Positions 1 through 11,544 of a stretch of 64,000 nt of DNA are shown piece by piece. The DNA lies in contig JANATG010000019.1 of assembly GCA_029449235.1 (NCBI GenBank), forward strand, positions 124,001 through 188,000. Reading direction: 5' to 3'. The position numbers were made by a program, and so were the translations under genes. The stretch comes from Linnemannia schmuckeri. Taxonomy: Eukaryota; Mortierellomycota; Mortierellomycetes; Mortierellales; Mortierellaceae. Position 1 is the first letter of the stretch; the number at the start of each line of letters is the position of its first letter. The notes below the pieces were generated by a model. That model saw only the letters and a program-made list of their open reading frames with translations, ran no database searches and was not told the DNA's origin.

Positions 1-639
1 GAGATTCGTCGTTGTTTCTTGTTGAGGTGTGGTTGTGGACTGGAGTTATTGCGTTTCATGGTGTGAGATGGTGAGTGTGTTGGAATAAAAGGGTGGGCGG
101 GAGAAAGCGAGAAAGACAAAAAAAAAAGTGACAGCCTGGTCTTTTACGTCATAATGCGCGATTATGCTTCGTGTGTAAGCATCATTGTTTTCGCTGCTGC
201 GTGTCAACCGTAAAAAAAAAAAAAATTAACCATTATGACTGGTTTTCTGCGACTACATATTATTCTTGAACAATTGGTCTGAAGAATCGCGAATGGAAAT
301 GGAGTATTTTAATTATCGATCAGATCGGTTATGCTGACCCAAGGTTGTCTTTTTTTCTTTGCTCCTTCTCATTTCAAAACTTTTTTCACAATCTCTTGCC
401 TACTACCGTACCAATTACGACAGGAAGAAAACGACAGCAGACTCTATAATAGCGTTTATTAACGCTAGCAGCCCAAATTCTTACCAATACAATTCCTTAC
501 GACGTTTGTGGTATTCTGCTGTAAGACGTCAAAGCCTCCCACAATCATGATTACGAGCGTCAGAAAACGTTTCATCAGCAGCACATTAGATTGGTAACAA
601 TAAAAATCCTTTTCATCGTCATCAGCACCTCCAGAATCG
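1..639. other. Non-coding stretch, no gene seen
   Basis: AT-rich sequence with short A-runs near 118-128 and 212-225. The longest ORF here (359-550, +) has no recognisable protein character. I see no RNA gene, repeat unit or promoter that I can assign. Confidence 0.5.
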
Positions 640-1629
640 ATGCTCGTCAGTCAGGAATCCCCTGAGAAACATGGATCCTCTACATCATTCAAAAGCATAG
701 TTCCAGAACCAACATCTCTTCTAAATGACTTCAACGAGGTCAAGACCAAGATTGTTATAGTGATGGCAGGGTGTAAGGAAGGTATGGAGATGCTGGCCAG
801 GAATCGCTTGGTATCGGGACAACATGCTGTTCAGATCCTCTGCTTAGAGGCCTACGGTCGAGGCTCTGACAAGAGTCCTCACGCCCAAAAGATTTCGCTT
901 CGGCCAAATAGCACTCCTATTTAAAATTCGACAACGACTCAGTATCCCCCATTTGTCAAGATCACCGTACTCGAAAAGTCCCCCAAAGCCTGACTCGTAA
1001 TTGGAGACAGAAACTATGACCTTTTTGTGTCCGGCCGATGCGCAGGTGGCTTCTCCATCGCCGACATAACCAATATATTACCCCTAAAAAATCCGTTGCT
1101 GGTATGTTGTCGCCGTCGTTTTCGCTTGCTCAGGTCTGCAGTCATTTTGGACACCTTGCCACAAACAGCGACCGCAGGAGGATCATGACTAATGTCGATT
1201 CGTACTCCTTGCTTCTCAAGACCATTTTTACCATTTCTCGAACCGAGCCAGGTCGACGATACACTATATTCCAACAACATCTGGCGGAAAAAGCCCAACT
1301 GTTCCCTAATCAACTAAGCGTGCATCATCTTTCACAAAACCGAAATTGGCCAAATCCCGGAAAACGACACAACACTCTGTGCCAGGGAATGCAGAGAGCT
1401 CCTCCGGTTGTTTGAAAGAAAATTATCGCTGACTGCGACAGGAGACAACGAGGCGATTGAAAGACTCACAAGTATTGTTGACATCCTGTCCTCCGTCGTT
1501 CCGCGAACAAACGAGGGTCTTGCAATAAGATGGGCCACTCCAACCAATTGTAGCGGACCGATTGACACCTTGACAAGTCGACCTTTTGAAGTCAGTTTCG
1601 GAGAAGCACTCAGAATAAACAATAGTTGA
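640..1629 (+). pseudogene. Possible decayed protein-coding remnant, identity unknown
   Basis: Three neighbouring plus-strand ORFs (640-924, 1038-1415 and 1408-1629) have mixed, protein-like composition rather than the low-complexity look of the flanks. The piece at 640-924 contains a hydrophobic run near residue 36 (KIVIVMAG). The last piece, 1408-1629, reads like a helical segment ending at a normal stop. No two pieces can be joined without stops or frame changes, and I see no clean splice sites linking them. I do not recognise the family. It could be a degraded gene or chance ORFs. Low confidence. Confidence 0.2.
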
Positions 1630-3863
1630 GAAAGATGAGGAAAAGTTAGTTGGTAGGTTTTTTTTTCTCTTTTGATATCAGTTCGCGTACATAATATTGC
1701 TGGTTTGCATCCCTCTCCTTCACTCTATCTACTTCTTTTCCATTCTTGCTTTTTTATTCTCACTTTTTGTAAACCTTCAACAACAGTGTCAATGTTCCCA
1801 ACGGTGTAAATCGAGGTTTAAAAAAATTTCGTTCCTGACTGTTGACGACTGCTGCGCCCGTTCAACTCCTTCCGAGGAATTTCTAATCGCGTCTACTTTT
1901 TGATTTTTGATCCACGACCAATTTTGACGCGGAGAAAGGTGACATCCGCGCGACTTTGTTCTTTTTTCTTATTTGTTTGTCTTTTCCTTCGTCATCCATT
2001 ATGGTGAGAATGTAAATGATTAGCAATTGACAGAGTGAACGACCAAGGAAAGAAACGATAAGAGGAAGCATACAAGAAGCGAACAAAAAAAGTAACAAGG
2101 TGCAATCTATTTATGCATGATACAACTGTCAACTTATCCTGTCTACTCTTCAAAAGAAATAAAAAGCGTTGTGTGAGAAGATGGCGCTGACCCTTCATTT
2201 CTTCAAGCATCAGTAGCCATGTACCGATATCTTTTGAAGAAAAAATAGTGGTTGGGCAAGTAGTGTTGTTGTTGTTGTTGTCATTGTTGATGCTGAAATA
2301 TATAGCAAATGGGATTACAAACCGGTTTGTACCTGTGTGTGTTGGATGGAAAGCTAGTAGAGAGAAGGAGAGAGAAAAGTGATCGCGACAGTTGAACCAT
2401 TGTGCCATTGCAAGATGGGAAAAAAAACAACATGGCGCACGGTTGCACAAGCGGGTTGAAAGTAAAGTTGGGCGGTTCAGAAGACAAAACACGCACGAAA
2501 AAAAGAAAAAAAGAAAAAAAAAAAAAAAGAGGGCGAAATAGGCGCCTCTTCCGTCTTCTTTTTTCTTTTCAAACAGCGGAGACCATGTTCTTTTTATGTT
2601 CACGCCTTGAGAGTACTCGGGATGAGGTAAAAGATGGGTCGCAACGTTTTTTTTTGTTTCTTTCTATGGTGTTCTTCCCAGTTCGCTCGTTCGGAGTGTT
2701 TGGTTGTGTTTGTGTTGTTTAGTAGTTGTGGCAGTGTGGCAGTGTGGCAGTGTGAAAAGAGAAAGGGCAACCAGGAACAATTGGGACAGAGGGGATGGAC
2801 AGACAGACACACGCCTGGCTGGGTCTGAAAAAAAAAGTTATTTTTGCACCGCCCTGAGATCTTTTCTTTTAGCTTGGCTGGGTGTGTGTGAGAGGGGGAG
2901 GAAGGAGGGATGGCAAACCTGCACACACACACAGACACACAGACGCACAAACAGCAGCACTAGTATGTTTTCTTTTTCTATTTTTATGCTGCAGGATGGC
3001 AAGCAACAACAACAACAAAGTCAATGAGCGTGCATACACATCGACTGTACACACAGGACACACGTTCCCTCTGTCAGGAAAAAAAGAGGGTAAGCGAAAC
3101 CATGGGACGGCGCTGAAAATAAAAAAGTCGCGATGCGAAGTAGACACTTCTTGTACACAGACGCAGATACAAAGAGATCTTTCTTTTTAACGATTCGCAA
3201 TTGCGGGAAATGTTTCTCTATGGATGTATCTTTGACCCTCTCGTCGCTACTCCTTTTTTTCCGTCGACCCTTGAGTTCCCATCCCCTCTCTCTTGGTCTA
3301 CTTTTTCCCCTTCTCCCTATCTCCCTAGCCCAGTCCAGACTTTTTCCCTTCAGCCCGTTTTTTATCTTTAACAATTCTTTTTCCTTACGCGCCTTCGTCT
3401 TCTCCAAATCAACAGAGGGATACTCACTCACGCGTTGTTCTTATGGATGGAGGGTAACCCTCTTCGGTGCATCGCCGACATAAATACCAGCACCATTGCG
3501 CCCATTACCCGCCCTCTCTTCCCTTTCTTCTCTTCTCTTCTCTTCTCTCTTCATCCCGCTTTTTTGCATTTTCAACTCCTCCTCCTCTCCTCTCTCCTTC
3601 ATCCTCCTCTTCTTCTTTTTGTCATCTCCCCTGGTCAACAGCCAGTAGTTCTCTTTATACGTTTCCTCCCTCCGGCTGTGTCTCTATACTTTTCTAGCTC
3701 CATCCATCCTCACTCATAGCAGTAGCCAGTCGAGCCAGCCAAGACCAACCATAGCCATAGTCATAGCCATAGCCCTCCAAGCCAGCCCCAAACCTACTAC
3801 AGCCCCATCTCATTTCTATCCTCCCCTCTTTCTTATATATACCCTGCCCAACCAGCCCGCAGT
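1630..3863. promoter_or_regulatory. Upstream region of the membrane-protein gene, no gene seen
   Basis: About 2.2 kb without a credible gene. It holds an A-run near 2516-2530, a CA-rich patch near 2918-2950 and a long CT-rich stretch from about 3510 to 3700 directly upstream of the ATG at 3864. CT-rich leaders of this kind also precede the IMP dehydrogenase gene in this window, so this is probably promoter and 5' UTR. ORFs in this stretch on both strands are compositional artefacts. Confidence 0.4.
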
Positions 3864-6204
3864 ATGAATACGAGCGACCCCTACCCCATCCTTCGTTCTT
3901 CCGAGACCCAAAAGGAATCTGAAGATCGTCAGTATCTTGAGGACTTGACTCGAACTGCCACTCCTCCTTCTCTTCCTCCTCCCATTCCTCCACATCCTAC
4001 TTCTTCTACTTCTTCGTCTGCTCGACTTAAACAAATTGCTCCTGCCCCTCTTCATATCCCTGACCAACAACATCAGCAACAACAGCACCATCTTTTTCTT
4101 TCGCAGCAGCATCTTCAACCTCATCAGATTCTTCAGCAACAACAGCATCAGCATATCTATCTCCAGCAGCAACAGCAGCAATACCTTCAACAGCAACAGC
4201 AACAGTATCCTCAACAGCAACATCAATTGCCTCCTCTCCCTTACCAGCAACAACACAATCACCAATACCTTCAACCAACCCAACAGCCGACCCAACCACC
4301 TCAAATGGCATACACAGAGCATCACCCCTATCACCAGCAGCAACACGAAGAGATGTTGAACCCTAGCGATTTCAGAAAACGAGACCATGAGGCCGTCCAC
4401 GGAGCCTCGCTCCTGGCCCCCTCGCGGTCCACCACCCCCGTCCCCCCCACTATCCCTAAGCGGCCCGACTCCCGGTCTGCGTTGTACGATTCTGGTCATG
4501 AGACCATGGTTGTTGACGAAGTTGAGGATGTTTTATTGAATGTTAATAACAACTTGTCGGTTTTGAGGTTGCAGCAGCAGAGACAGCAGCAGGGGTATAT
4601 CTCGGGAGAGGAGGATGAGTTTTCCCAGCAACAGCGCCGACGACCGGTATCGTACCACCCTGGTGGGTCTACGACTGCTGGCAATAGTGGCAACAATGGT
4701 CTGGGGCAGAAGCAAGGGTTGGGACTTGGGCATGATCGGTATAGCAGTTACGACTATGGTGTTCCCATCAATTATCGCACCGGAGCCTCAGAGTACTATG
4801 ATGATCTCGACAGCAGCGACTCTTCCAAAGGTGCCAAGGTTGAGGTTCGCGTCGACTCTTCTGCAACCCATACTACTCACACCGAGCCCACCAGACCTGC
4901 CTCCTCGCAGCGCCCATCCCAGACCCGTCTCTCGCGCCAGGAGCAGATGTTGAAGCGGTCATCACAAGTCATCCCTGTGCACCACAAGTACAACCACAAG
5001 AATAACTCGAGCACGACTCTTGTCGAATCCCAACAGACGGCTACTACTCCTCCACCGCAGAAGGAGATGACAAAGGAGGAGCGCGAGAAACTTGAGAAGG
5101 TGTTTAAGAAGAAGCGGTCGTTGTCGGAGAAGTATGGTCCTGGTGGTGCTCCCCCGCCTGCGAGGTTGGAGACTGTGGCTCACCATGGAAACAACTCGCA
5201 GGGATACTTGTATGGTGATGATGGGTCTTCGGATGGCGGAAGTACCCTTAAGAAGGGTAAAAGACGATGGATTGATCGACCCTGGTATGTGCTCTTGTTT
5301 ATTTTGTTGAACCCTGCATGCATGTATTATGTGAGCACACATGTTGCTCACCCCAACTAACCATTTCTTGAATGTGTTTGAAAATATGTTCTCTACCCCT
5401 TCATTTTATATAGTGGATGCCTCCCCGCTGGGTTGATTACCTTTCTCGCCTTCAAACTCTCGCTCCTTTACAACGGCGCCCTGAGTGCCATCCTCTTCCA
5501 AGCCAGCCAATTCAACGAAGGTACTTTCACTATGTTCATATCAACGGCTTGCGTGTCTCCCTCCCCTTCATGTTCCCATCCATTCAACTAACACCCCCAC
5601 CCACCATCCCTAATCAAATACAACCTCCCAAATAGTTGGAATGACTCCAATCTTCGGCTTTACAATCGCGTTCTTCATCGCGACCGGCATCTCAGCCCTA
5701 GGACTCATCACCGTCGGCATCCTCGCCAGCCGAAACTACCACACCGGCAAATCCATCCCCTCTCGCCTGCCCCTGCGAGTCTTCAAACTCGTCCACGCCC
5801 TCTATCTTCTCTGCTCTGTCCTCGCAACCACAGCCTGTATGCTCTCCTGGCTAGCCCTCAACAACTCTCAAACTGGAACCTGGACTCGCCTCCAACTACC
5901 TCCTACTCCGGCTACCACTTTAAATCCTTCCTTTATTTCCCACGCACCAGCTCTCAGCATCGAATCGATTTTGAAACCTGATCCCGACCATCCAGGCTGG
6001 TTGGTGGTGAACCCCTGGTTATGGATTGCGGCGTTTGTGGCATTGGGGTTGGTGCAGTTGTATTTCTGGTTCTGTATGGTTGCCTATGCGAGGAGTCATC
6101 TTGCCCAGTGGAGGAGTGGGTTCCAGACGCGCATGCGCAGGTTGGAGGCCTTGAGGGCTTTGGAGGATGGGGCCGGACATGGAGATTCGAGTAAGACTCA
6201 TTGA
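3864..6204 (+). CDS. Gln/Pro-rich multi-span membrane protein, function unknown
   Basis: Three exons join in frame: 3864-5284, 5414-5520 and 5636-6204, giving about 698 residues. The first two thirds are soluble and low-complexity, with Pro-rich and long Gln-rich runs (about residues 35-150), then a charged, Ser-rich region ending in a KR-rich patch (KKGKRRWIDRP). After the first intron the protein becomes strongly hydrophobic. I count four membrane segments: one in exon 2 (LITFLAFKLSLLY), two early in exon 3, and one near the end (WIAAFVALGLVQLYFWF), followed by a basic cytoplasmic tail. The exon 2 segment appears only after splicing: reading through intron 1 instead gives a stop at 5358-5360. 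The family is not recognised. The 3' end faces the next gene, 465 bp away. Confidence 0.7.
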
Positions 6205-6669
6205 GCTTCTCCTTCCTTTCTCGTCGACGCCGTCGTTATCGCCGTCACTTGATACACCTACGCGCTACCAAGCGCGAAAGGTGAAGTATATATGTATATA
6301 CACAATATCCCAGCATTCATATCTTAATATATATAACGTCGCAAAAAGACATTTTATTTCAACTCATCGTTCTCTCGCCCATTGTTCATGGTCTTTCCAG
6401 TATACAATATCAATTCACCTTCATGATCCTTGTATGTGTGGCATTGATGCGGATGAAATTCTCGCTTGCTGGCTGATTGACATGCACACAGTAGTCAAAG
6501 GAAAAGGTAGTATCGTTCTTTATATGTTAACACGAAAAAAAAAAGACGAGCGGAAAAAAAGGTATATACAAAAGCAAACGGCATTGATCCTGAACTTCAT
6601 GATCATAATACTCATTATCATGATCATAACCACACTCATCACAACGTAAAAATAAGATAAAAGCCACCT
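6205..6669. other. Convergent intergenic spacer
   Basis: The spacer lies between the 3' ends of two convergent genes. It is AT-rich, with an A-run near 6535-6543 and ATCATAATCAT-type short repeats near 6600-6640. Poly(A) signals for both genes probably lie here. No gene seen. Confidence 0.5.
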
Positions 6670-9600
6670 TCATGGGAAGGCAAAGGTCTTCATGGTCGAG
6701 GTCTGGTGACACTCTATCGGACGCCAGCATCCTCCAACCCTCGCCGCAGCCATAGCCTCCCTCTCTCTCTGCTGTTGCTCCTCATCATCAAGGTTATCCC
6801 GCCCATCTACTGGAACGCCATCGAAACTGATATCCTCAATGTAGACTTCACACTCGTCTATCTCTTCCTCCTCCCGTCTCATGTTGCTATAGTCCTGGCG
6901 ACGGGCTCGATCACTGGATCCTGCAGGACCGTTGCGACTGACCCCAGTGCCACCACAGGCGCTGGCGCGTCGACGAAGGTTCTTGGCCTGGATACGCGGA
7001 GGAGCCGCAGACAGGGGTGTCTGCTCAGTAGCAACTGAACCACCTGCACTCACCGCTAAAGACGACAACACGCCTCTTCGACCCTCATCATCTCCCTTGC
7101 CATCACGCCTTGACGATAAATGGAACAACCTTGTCTCGTGACGCATCTGCTGCTGCTGGTGCTGTTGAGGCGACTGATGAGGGACAGTCTGCAAAGGATG
7201 AATACTCTTCTCCACCGCTGGTAATGGCTGTGCGGTGGCTTGAGAGGTGGCTTTCTTGTAGATGTTGTCAAGTCCCGCAACATGGTGGCATTCATAGATC
7301 TGTTCCTCTGAGTAATGTTTCGAAAACGGCAACGAAACAGGGTGTTGCTTCTGCTGGTGGTGGTCAGGGATACGGAGGCGACTATGGCTGCCCTGTCTAC
7401 TTCTACTGGCGCCACTATTGCTGGAGGAGGAAGGGCAGGGTGAAGGAGAAGGAAAAGGGGAAGGAGGCGACGAGCCCGAGTGTTGCTGCTGCTGCTGCTG
7501 CTTAATGTGGATAGAGTGCGGGTACCGAGTAGAACGCTGTCTCTTGTTATGCGGCTCAGTATCGAACGAAGCCTTCTCTCGCAAATATCCACCACCACTC
7601 GTGTTCAGACGAGAAGAGGCGAGGCTGATGCTGATGGTATCGGATTGGTCGGAGGGTCGTCGAGAAGGGGACGAGAACCCATAGGTCTGTGCTGCACGCG
7701 ACGAGGGGGACGGGTACACTTCTCGACCTGTGGAGGAAGCATGTCTGAGACCTGGGTCCGATGAAGGAGTAGGAGTGAAGAACAATGCGGGTGTGGAGCC
7801 TTTGCGGCGAGGAGGGATCATAGGAGTATGTCCTGACGACGATGACGAGACCTGTTGTTGTTGTTGCTGCTGCTGTGAGCCAAGGGGGGTTGACAGTGCA
7901 GACAGAGAGCCTTTTCTGGGAGGCTGAGAAGTACTACCACTAGCGACTGGCAGCGGGATCATCGAGTGTGGTGAAGATGATGACGGAGTGGGCGAGAAGA
8001 GACGGCGACCAACCCTGGGCGAATGCTCTACCTCCTTAGTTGTTGTTGGTACACGAGAGGATACATAGCTGGGGGATATGATATGTGATGGCAACAGAGG
8101 AGTAATATTGGATCCACAGTGGTCGGTAGTAGCAGGACTACCACGGTGGGAGGAAGGGGGGCTCGATCGGTCTCGTCTGGGGCTGCTGGCACGACTGTTA
8201 GCACGACTATGGTTGCGGCTCTCGGATGCACGACTCGATGGACGAGAGGATGTAGCATCCCTGGAAGTAGAGACAGATGTAATAGCTGTACCACAAGCAG
8301 TGTCTAGCGCCGACAAGGAGACGGTAGAAGAAGCTAAAGCATCGACCGACCGCTGGGGCTTCATCTCGGGCGAAGCAGTCGATCCCGTTCCTCCAACAAG
8401 GGTCAAAGACGATGGCGACGACGGCGGGGCGACTGTCATAGCGGTTGTGGTGGTATTACCCGGTCGCGAGAAGAACCGGTTTACCATCGCCTTGAATTGC
8501 AACTGGCGTCCTATTGCGGTTCGGGGTCCATAGAGTGTTAACTCGTCTGCTCGAGCATGCCAAGGCGTCAATGTGATTCTCAGCGTCAGGAACCGACAAC
8601 TCGGGACCAACTCCGCTGCCAATGATGCCTCCTGCTGCTGAGAGGAGTTCTCCAACTCAGGGTCATCGTCATCGTTGTCATCGTTCATGAAAGCCTCGGA
8701 CGGGAACCCATATTCAATCATCTCGTCAAACTCGAGTCCAGAGCTGGTTAAGTAGGTGCGGAGGACATTACGAGTCTTGGGTGAGTCATAGAACTGGGTC
8801 GGAAGCGCGCTACTGGATACCAGCAGGATCTTGGCCTCTCGACGGGGCGACATTGGCCCCCCTCCTTCTTGGCGACGATCACCCGTCGACTTGGACTTGC
8901 GATCGACAGCAGAGATGGAGGCACCACTGCCCTGGAGCAGAGCCTCCTTGGTCTTGAGGGCAACGATCTCCTTCTCAAGATCCTCCAACGCCACTAAGGT
9001 ATTCAGCGCCACACAACTGCTACTGGCAGCCGCACTGCTACCAACACCAGACGACAGTAGAGTCGAGTCACTTCTCCGGCGGAGGGCCTTGGACGGGGAC
9101 CGGACCGGGTTCGATTCTGAGAGTCCATCGCGAGGTCGACTACGCATATGTTCGGCCGAGAGGAACTTGATCGAGTTCTGTTGAAGCAGCTTGGCCTTTT
9201 GCTGCTCTTGAAAGCGCTTCTTTTCTAGTGCGCGAGCACTGGTAGAAATGGTGTCGTCGCCGCCATCCAAGCTGTTGTCGACTGGAGTGGACATGTCAGC
9301 GGCGTCAAGGGACCACGACAATTCGTCGCTCATCAGGGTACCATTGCCAACATCCAGAGGATCTAGGTCGTCATCGTCGCCATCGCGGCTGTTGTCGATG
9401 GTAGTATCGCGAATGAGAGTCTCTGCTGCTGGCTTCATGCTCTTGTTGTTACGCCCACGTCCTCCGGTGTTGTTATTGTTCGCCCCTTTTTGTTGCCGAA
9501 GAGTACCACCACCATTTTGCGTATCCTGAAACGCAACGGTCCCTTCTCCACTATTCTTGACCTTGCTGTTGCTGTTGTTAGGAGGTCGAAGCACTAAATC

Positions 9601-10725
9601 CCCTACATTCGAGCCAGAGAACCGCATGCTCATTCCAATCGGAATATCCCCCCCTTTTGCCGCTCTTCCTCCTCCCACTCCTTGTGCATTAGCCAATTTT
9701 TGAGCCTGCGCTTGTCCTTTGGTTTTCAAAGGACGAGGAAGTGAAGAAGCTGGCGGCGAGACAGAAGAAGAGGAAGAAGAAGAGGAGAAGGGAAGACTAT
9801 CAGCCGAGAGGGATCTCCTGTTCAGCTTTTTGCGCATCGATGCCGCCGTCGTTGCCAATAGCCCTGGCCCTCCTCCGCCGGTGCCGTTGGCCAATGTTTC
9901 GGTACCAGGGGCAGAGGGGTTGCGAGATCGACTACGACGGAATGAAGATGAGGGAGATAGGACTGTAGGAGTACCTGTAGGGGTTGGGGTAGGCGGACTG
10001 GTAGGAGTGCGCTCTCGTCCGAACCGGGACTTCATAGCCTGTGAGAAGGTATAGGTGGTTGTGGATGGAGAGGAAAGATTGGTGGTTATGATGGCGGGGA
10101 CGGGGGACTGACAACGGGAGGCGGAGACGGAGGCGGGTTCGGAATCCGAGAACGAACCCTCGTCGATATCGTAGATCACTGTTGGCGCTGTTGCTGTTTT
10201 TGAGGTAGTCGTGGTATCCGCACCTTCAACAAGGACAAACGACTGCATAGTCAACGAAGGCCGCTGCTGCTGCTGCTGCTGTTGGTTCCTGTATTGATGG
10301 GATTGGTTGTGAGGGCTGGCTGCTTCCATATCATTGCTGGTTTGATTATTGCCTTCCAAGGTGTTGCCCCGTTTACGCCGAAGAAAGTTTCTCATTGCAA
10401 AAGCAGCTCCACCGATGGGGGACATGGATCGACGGAATGCGCTGGGGACCTCATGATGGTGTTGTGAGGAAGAAGGTGGGTTTGATGAAAGTAGGGATGT
10501 GGAGTATGAGAATGAGGATGATGATGTTGATGAAGAAGAGGAGGAAGAGGCAGAGGAAGTGGTGGAGGGAATGGAAGAGCCAGTATTCTTGGCGATGTTG
10601 ATCGGGTCCCGTCGACTCGGTCGTTGTTGTTGTTGTTGTTGTTGTTGTTGCGAAGAGGAGGAGGTTGACGAAGAGTTGGTGCGGGCGGAGGTAGTGAGGC
10701 TGTATCGACCACGACTGGAGGCCAT
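6670..10725 (-). CDS. Large Ser/Gln-rich protein, unknown function
   Basis: One uninterrupted reading frame of 1351 codons with no intron, unusual for this window. Most of it is low-complexity: Ser-rich, polyQ (near the N-terminus and repeatedly later) and Arg/Ser-rich linkers, so it is probably largely disordered. Two parts look ordered: a short predicted coiled coil around residues 575-592 (LEDLEKEIVALKTKEAL), and a conserved-looking core around residues 628-755 that includes LRITLTPWHARADELTLYG. A hydrophobic, acidic patch follows near the C-terminus (IDECEVYIEDISFDGVPVDG). No catalytic motif is visible and I do not recognise the family. It could be a scaffold or regulator, but the sequence does not say which. 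Confidence 0.65.
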   Translation of the reverse strand: MASSRGRYSLTTSARTNSSSTSSSSQQQQQQQQQRPSRRDPINIAKNTGSSIPSTTSSASSSSSSSTSSSSFSYSTSLLSSNPPSSSQHHHEVPSAFRRSMSPIGGAAFAMRNFLRRKRGNTLEGNNQTSNDMEAASPHNQSHQYRNQQQQQQQRPSLTMQSFVLVEGADTTTTSKTATAPTVIYDIDEGSFSDSEPASVSASRCQSPVPAIITTNLSSPSTTTYTFSQAMKSRFGRERTPTSPPTPTPTGTPTVLSPSSSFRRSRSRNPSAPGTETLANGTGGGGPGLLATTAASMRKKLNRRSLSADSLPFSSSSSSSSVSPPASSLPRPLKTKGQAQAQKLANAQGVGGGRAAKGGDIPIGMSMRFSGSNVGDLVLRPPNNSNSKVKNSGEGTVAFQDTQNGGGTLRQQKGANNNNTGGRGRNNKSMKPAAETLIRDTTIDNSRDGDDDDLDPLDVGNGTLMSDELSWSLDAADMSTPVDNSLDGGDDTISTSARALEKKRFQEQQKAKLLQQNSIKFLSAEHMRSRPRDGLSESNPVRSPSKALRRRSDSTLLSSGVGSSAAASSSCVALNTLVALEDLEKEIVALKTKEALLQGSGASISAVDRKSKSTGDRRQEGGGPMSPRREAKILLVSSSALPTQFYDSPKTRNVLRTYLTSSGLEFDEMIEYGFPSEAFMNDDNDDDDPELENSSQQQEASLAAELVPSCRFLTLRITLTPWHARADELTLYGPRTAIGRQLQFKAMVNRFFSRPGNTTTTAMTVAPPSSPSSLTLVGGTGSTASPEMKPQRSVDALASSTVSLSALDTACGTAITSVSTSRDATSSRPSSRASESRNHSRANSRASSPRRDRSSPPSSHRGSPATTDHCGSNITPLLPSHIISPSYVSSRVPTTTKEVEHSPRVGRRLFSPTPSSSSPHSMIPLPVASGSTSQPPRKGSLSALSTPLGSQQQQQQQQVSSSSSGHTPMIPPRRKGSTPALFFTPTPSSDPGLRHASSTGREVYPSPSSRAAQTYGFSSPSRRPSDQSDTISISLASSRLNTSGGGYLREKASFDTEPHNKRQRSTRYPHSIHIKQQQQQQHSGSSPPSPFPSPSPCPSSSSNSGASRSRQGSHSRLRIPDHHQQKQHPVSLPFSKHYSEEQIYECHHVAGLDNIYKKATSQATAQPLPAVEKSIHPLQTVPHQSPQQHQQQQMRHETRLFHLSSRRDGKGDDEGRRGVLSSLAVSAGGSVATEQTPLSAAPPRIQAKNLRRRASACGGTGVSRNGPAGSSDRARRQDYSNMRREEEEIDECEVYIEDISFDGVPVDGRDNLDDEEQQQREREAMAAARVGGCWRPIECHQTSTMKTFAFP

Positions 10726-11506
10726 AGTGGATAGATGGGTGTTGCGAAGAAGAGGAAGAAGGAGGAGGGAAGAGGAGATCGTTGGATGATATTTGTATTG
10801 CTGTGCACTCCTATTTGTTACTTTGTTATTACTGTGTGTACAAAAGAAGACAAAGGAGGCGAAACCATATCCTAAGGTTAATTGTCGGACTCTATTTTGT
10901 CAAATGTCAAATCAGATAATAAACATCAGGTGGTCACACGGATGTTTGGATGGTTGTCAGCGAAATGCACGGATGTACAAATGGTTCATATCGTTGTTTC
11001 TCAGAATGGTTTTCTATGCATGCAATCGTTCATTGTTCTTCTCTTTCTCTTGCGTCCAAAAAGGCATTATACCTTGGTATGTCTGCTCAGGTAAAAGGCA
11101 CTTCTCCAGGGACCCAAAAACAACTTCACGAACGCACAAAGATTGCGATCTATCTTCTCTGTAGAAAATATGCGGAAAAAAATGTTGTGTTGTTTCCTCT
11201 ACGCCGGATAGTACATTCTCGCAGCAGGAGGTGAGAGGGAACTGGTTGTCGCTGCGTTGAAAAAGGAAGAGTGAGAACTGCTGAGCGAAGGAAGGAGGAA
11301 GCGTGTACTGCAGGGTCGAAAGAGAGAAAAAGGGAGTGTGGAGGGAGAAGAGAAAGAGAGAGAGAGAGAAATAAGAGATACGATCGAGGAACTGAATCCG
11401 ACCGTTGAGTTAAGAGGATAAAAAAGGAGTGAGGAGGGTCTTCGAGTCGAGTCGAAAGGAGGAGAGGGGAGGAGAGGAAGAGGAAAGAGGAGTCGAAATC
11501 GAGAAC

Positions 11507-11544
11507 AAAAGAAAAGAAAAGAAAAGAAAAGAAAAGAAAAAAAA
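11507..11544. repeat. (AAAAG)n microsatellite
   Basis: Seven near-perfect AAAAG units followed by an A-run, in the presumed 5' region of the Ser-rich gene. On that gene's strand this is a CTTTT pyrimidine tract. Confidence 0.8.

Noticed and set aside
1992..2603. 203-codon minus-strand ORF
   Set aside because: Dominated by Phe, Leu, Ser and polyN from A-runs and repeats; no domain.
3816..4499. 227-codon minus-strand frame opposite the polyQ exon
   Set aside because: Consists of Leu/Arg runs that are the reverse complement of CAG and CAA repeats.
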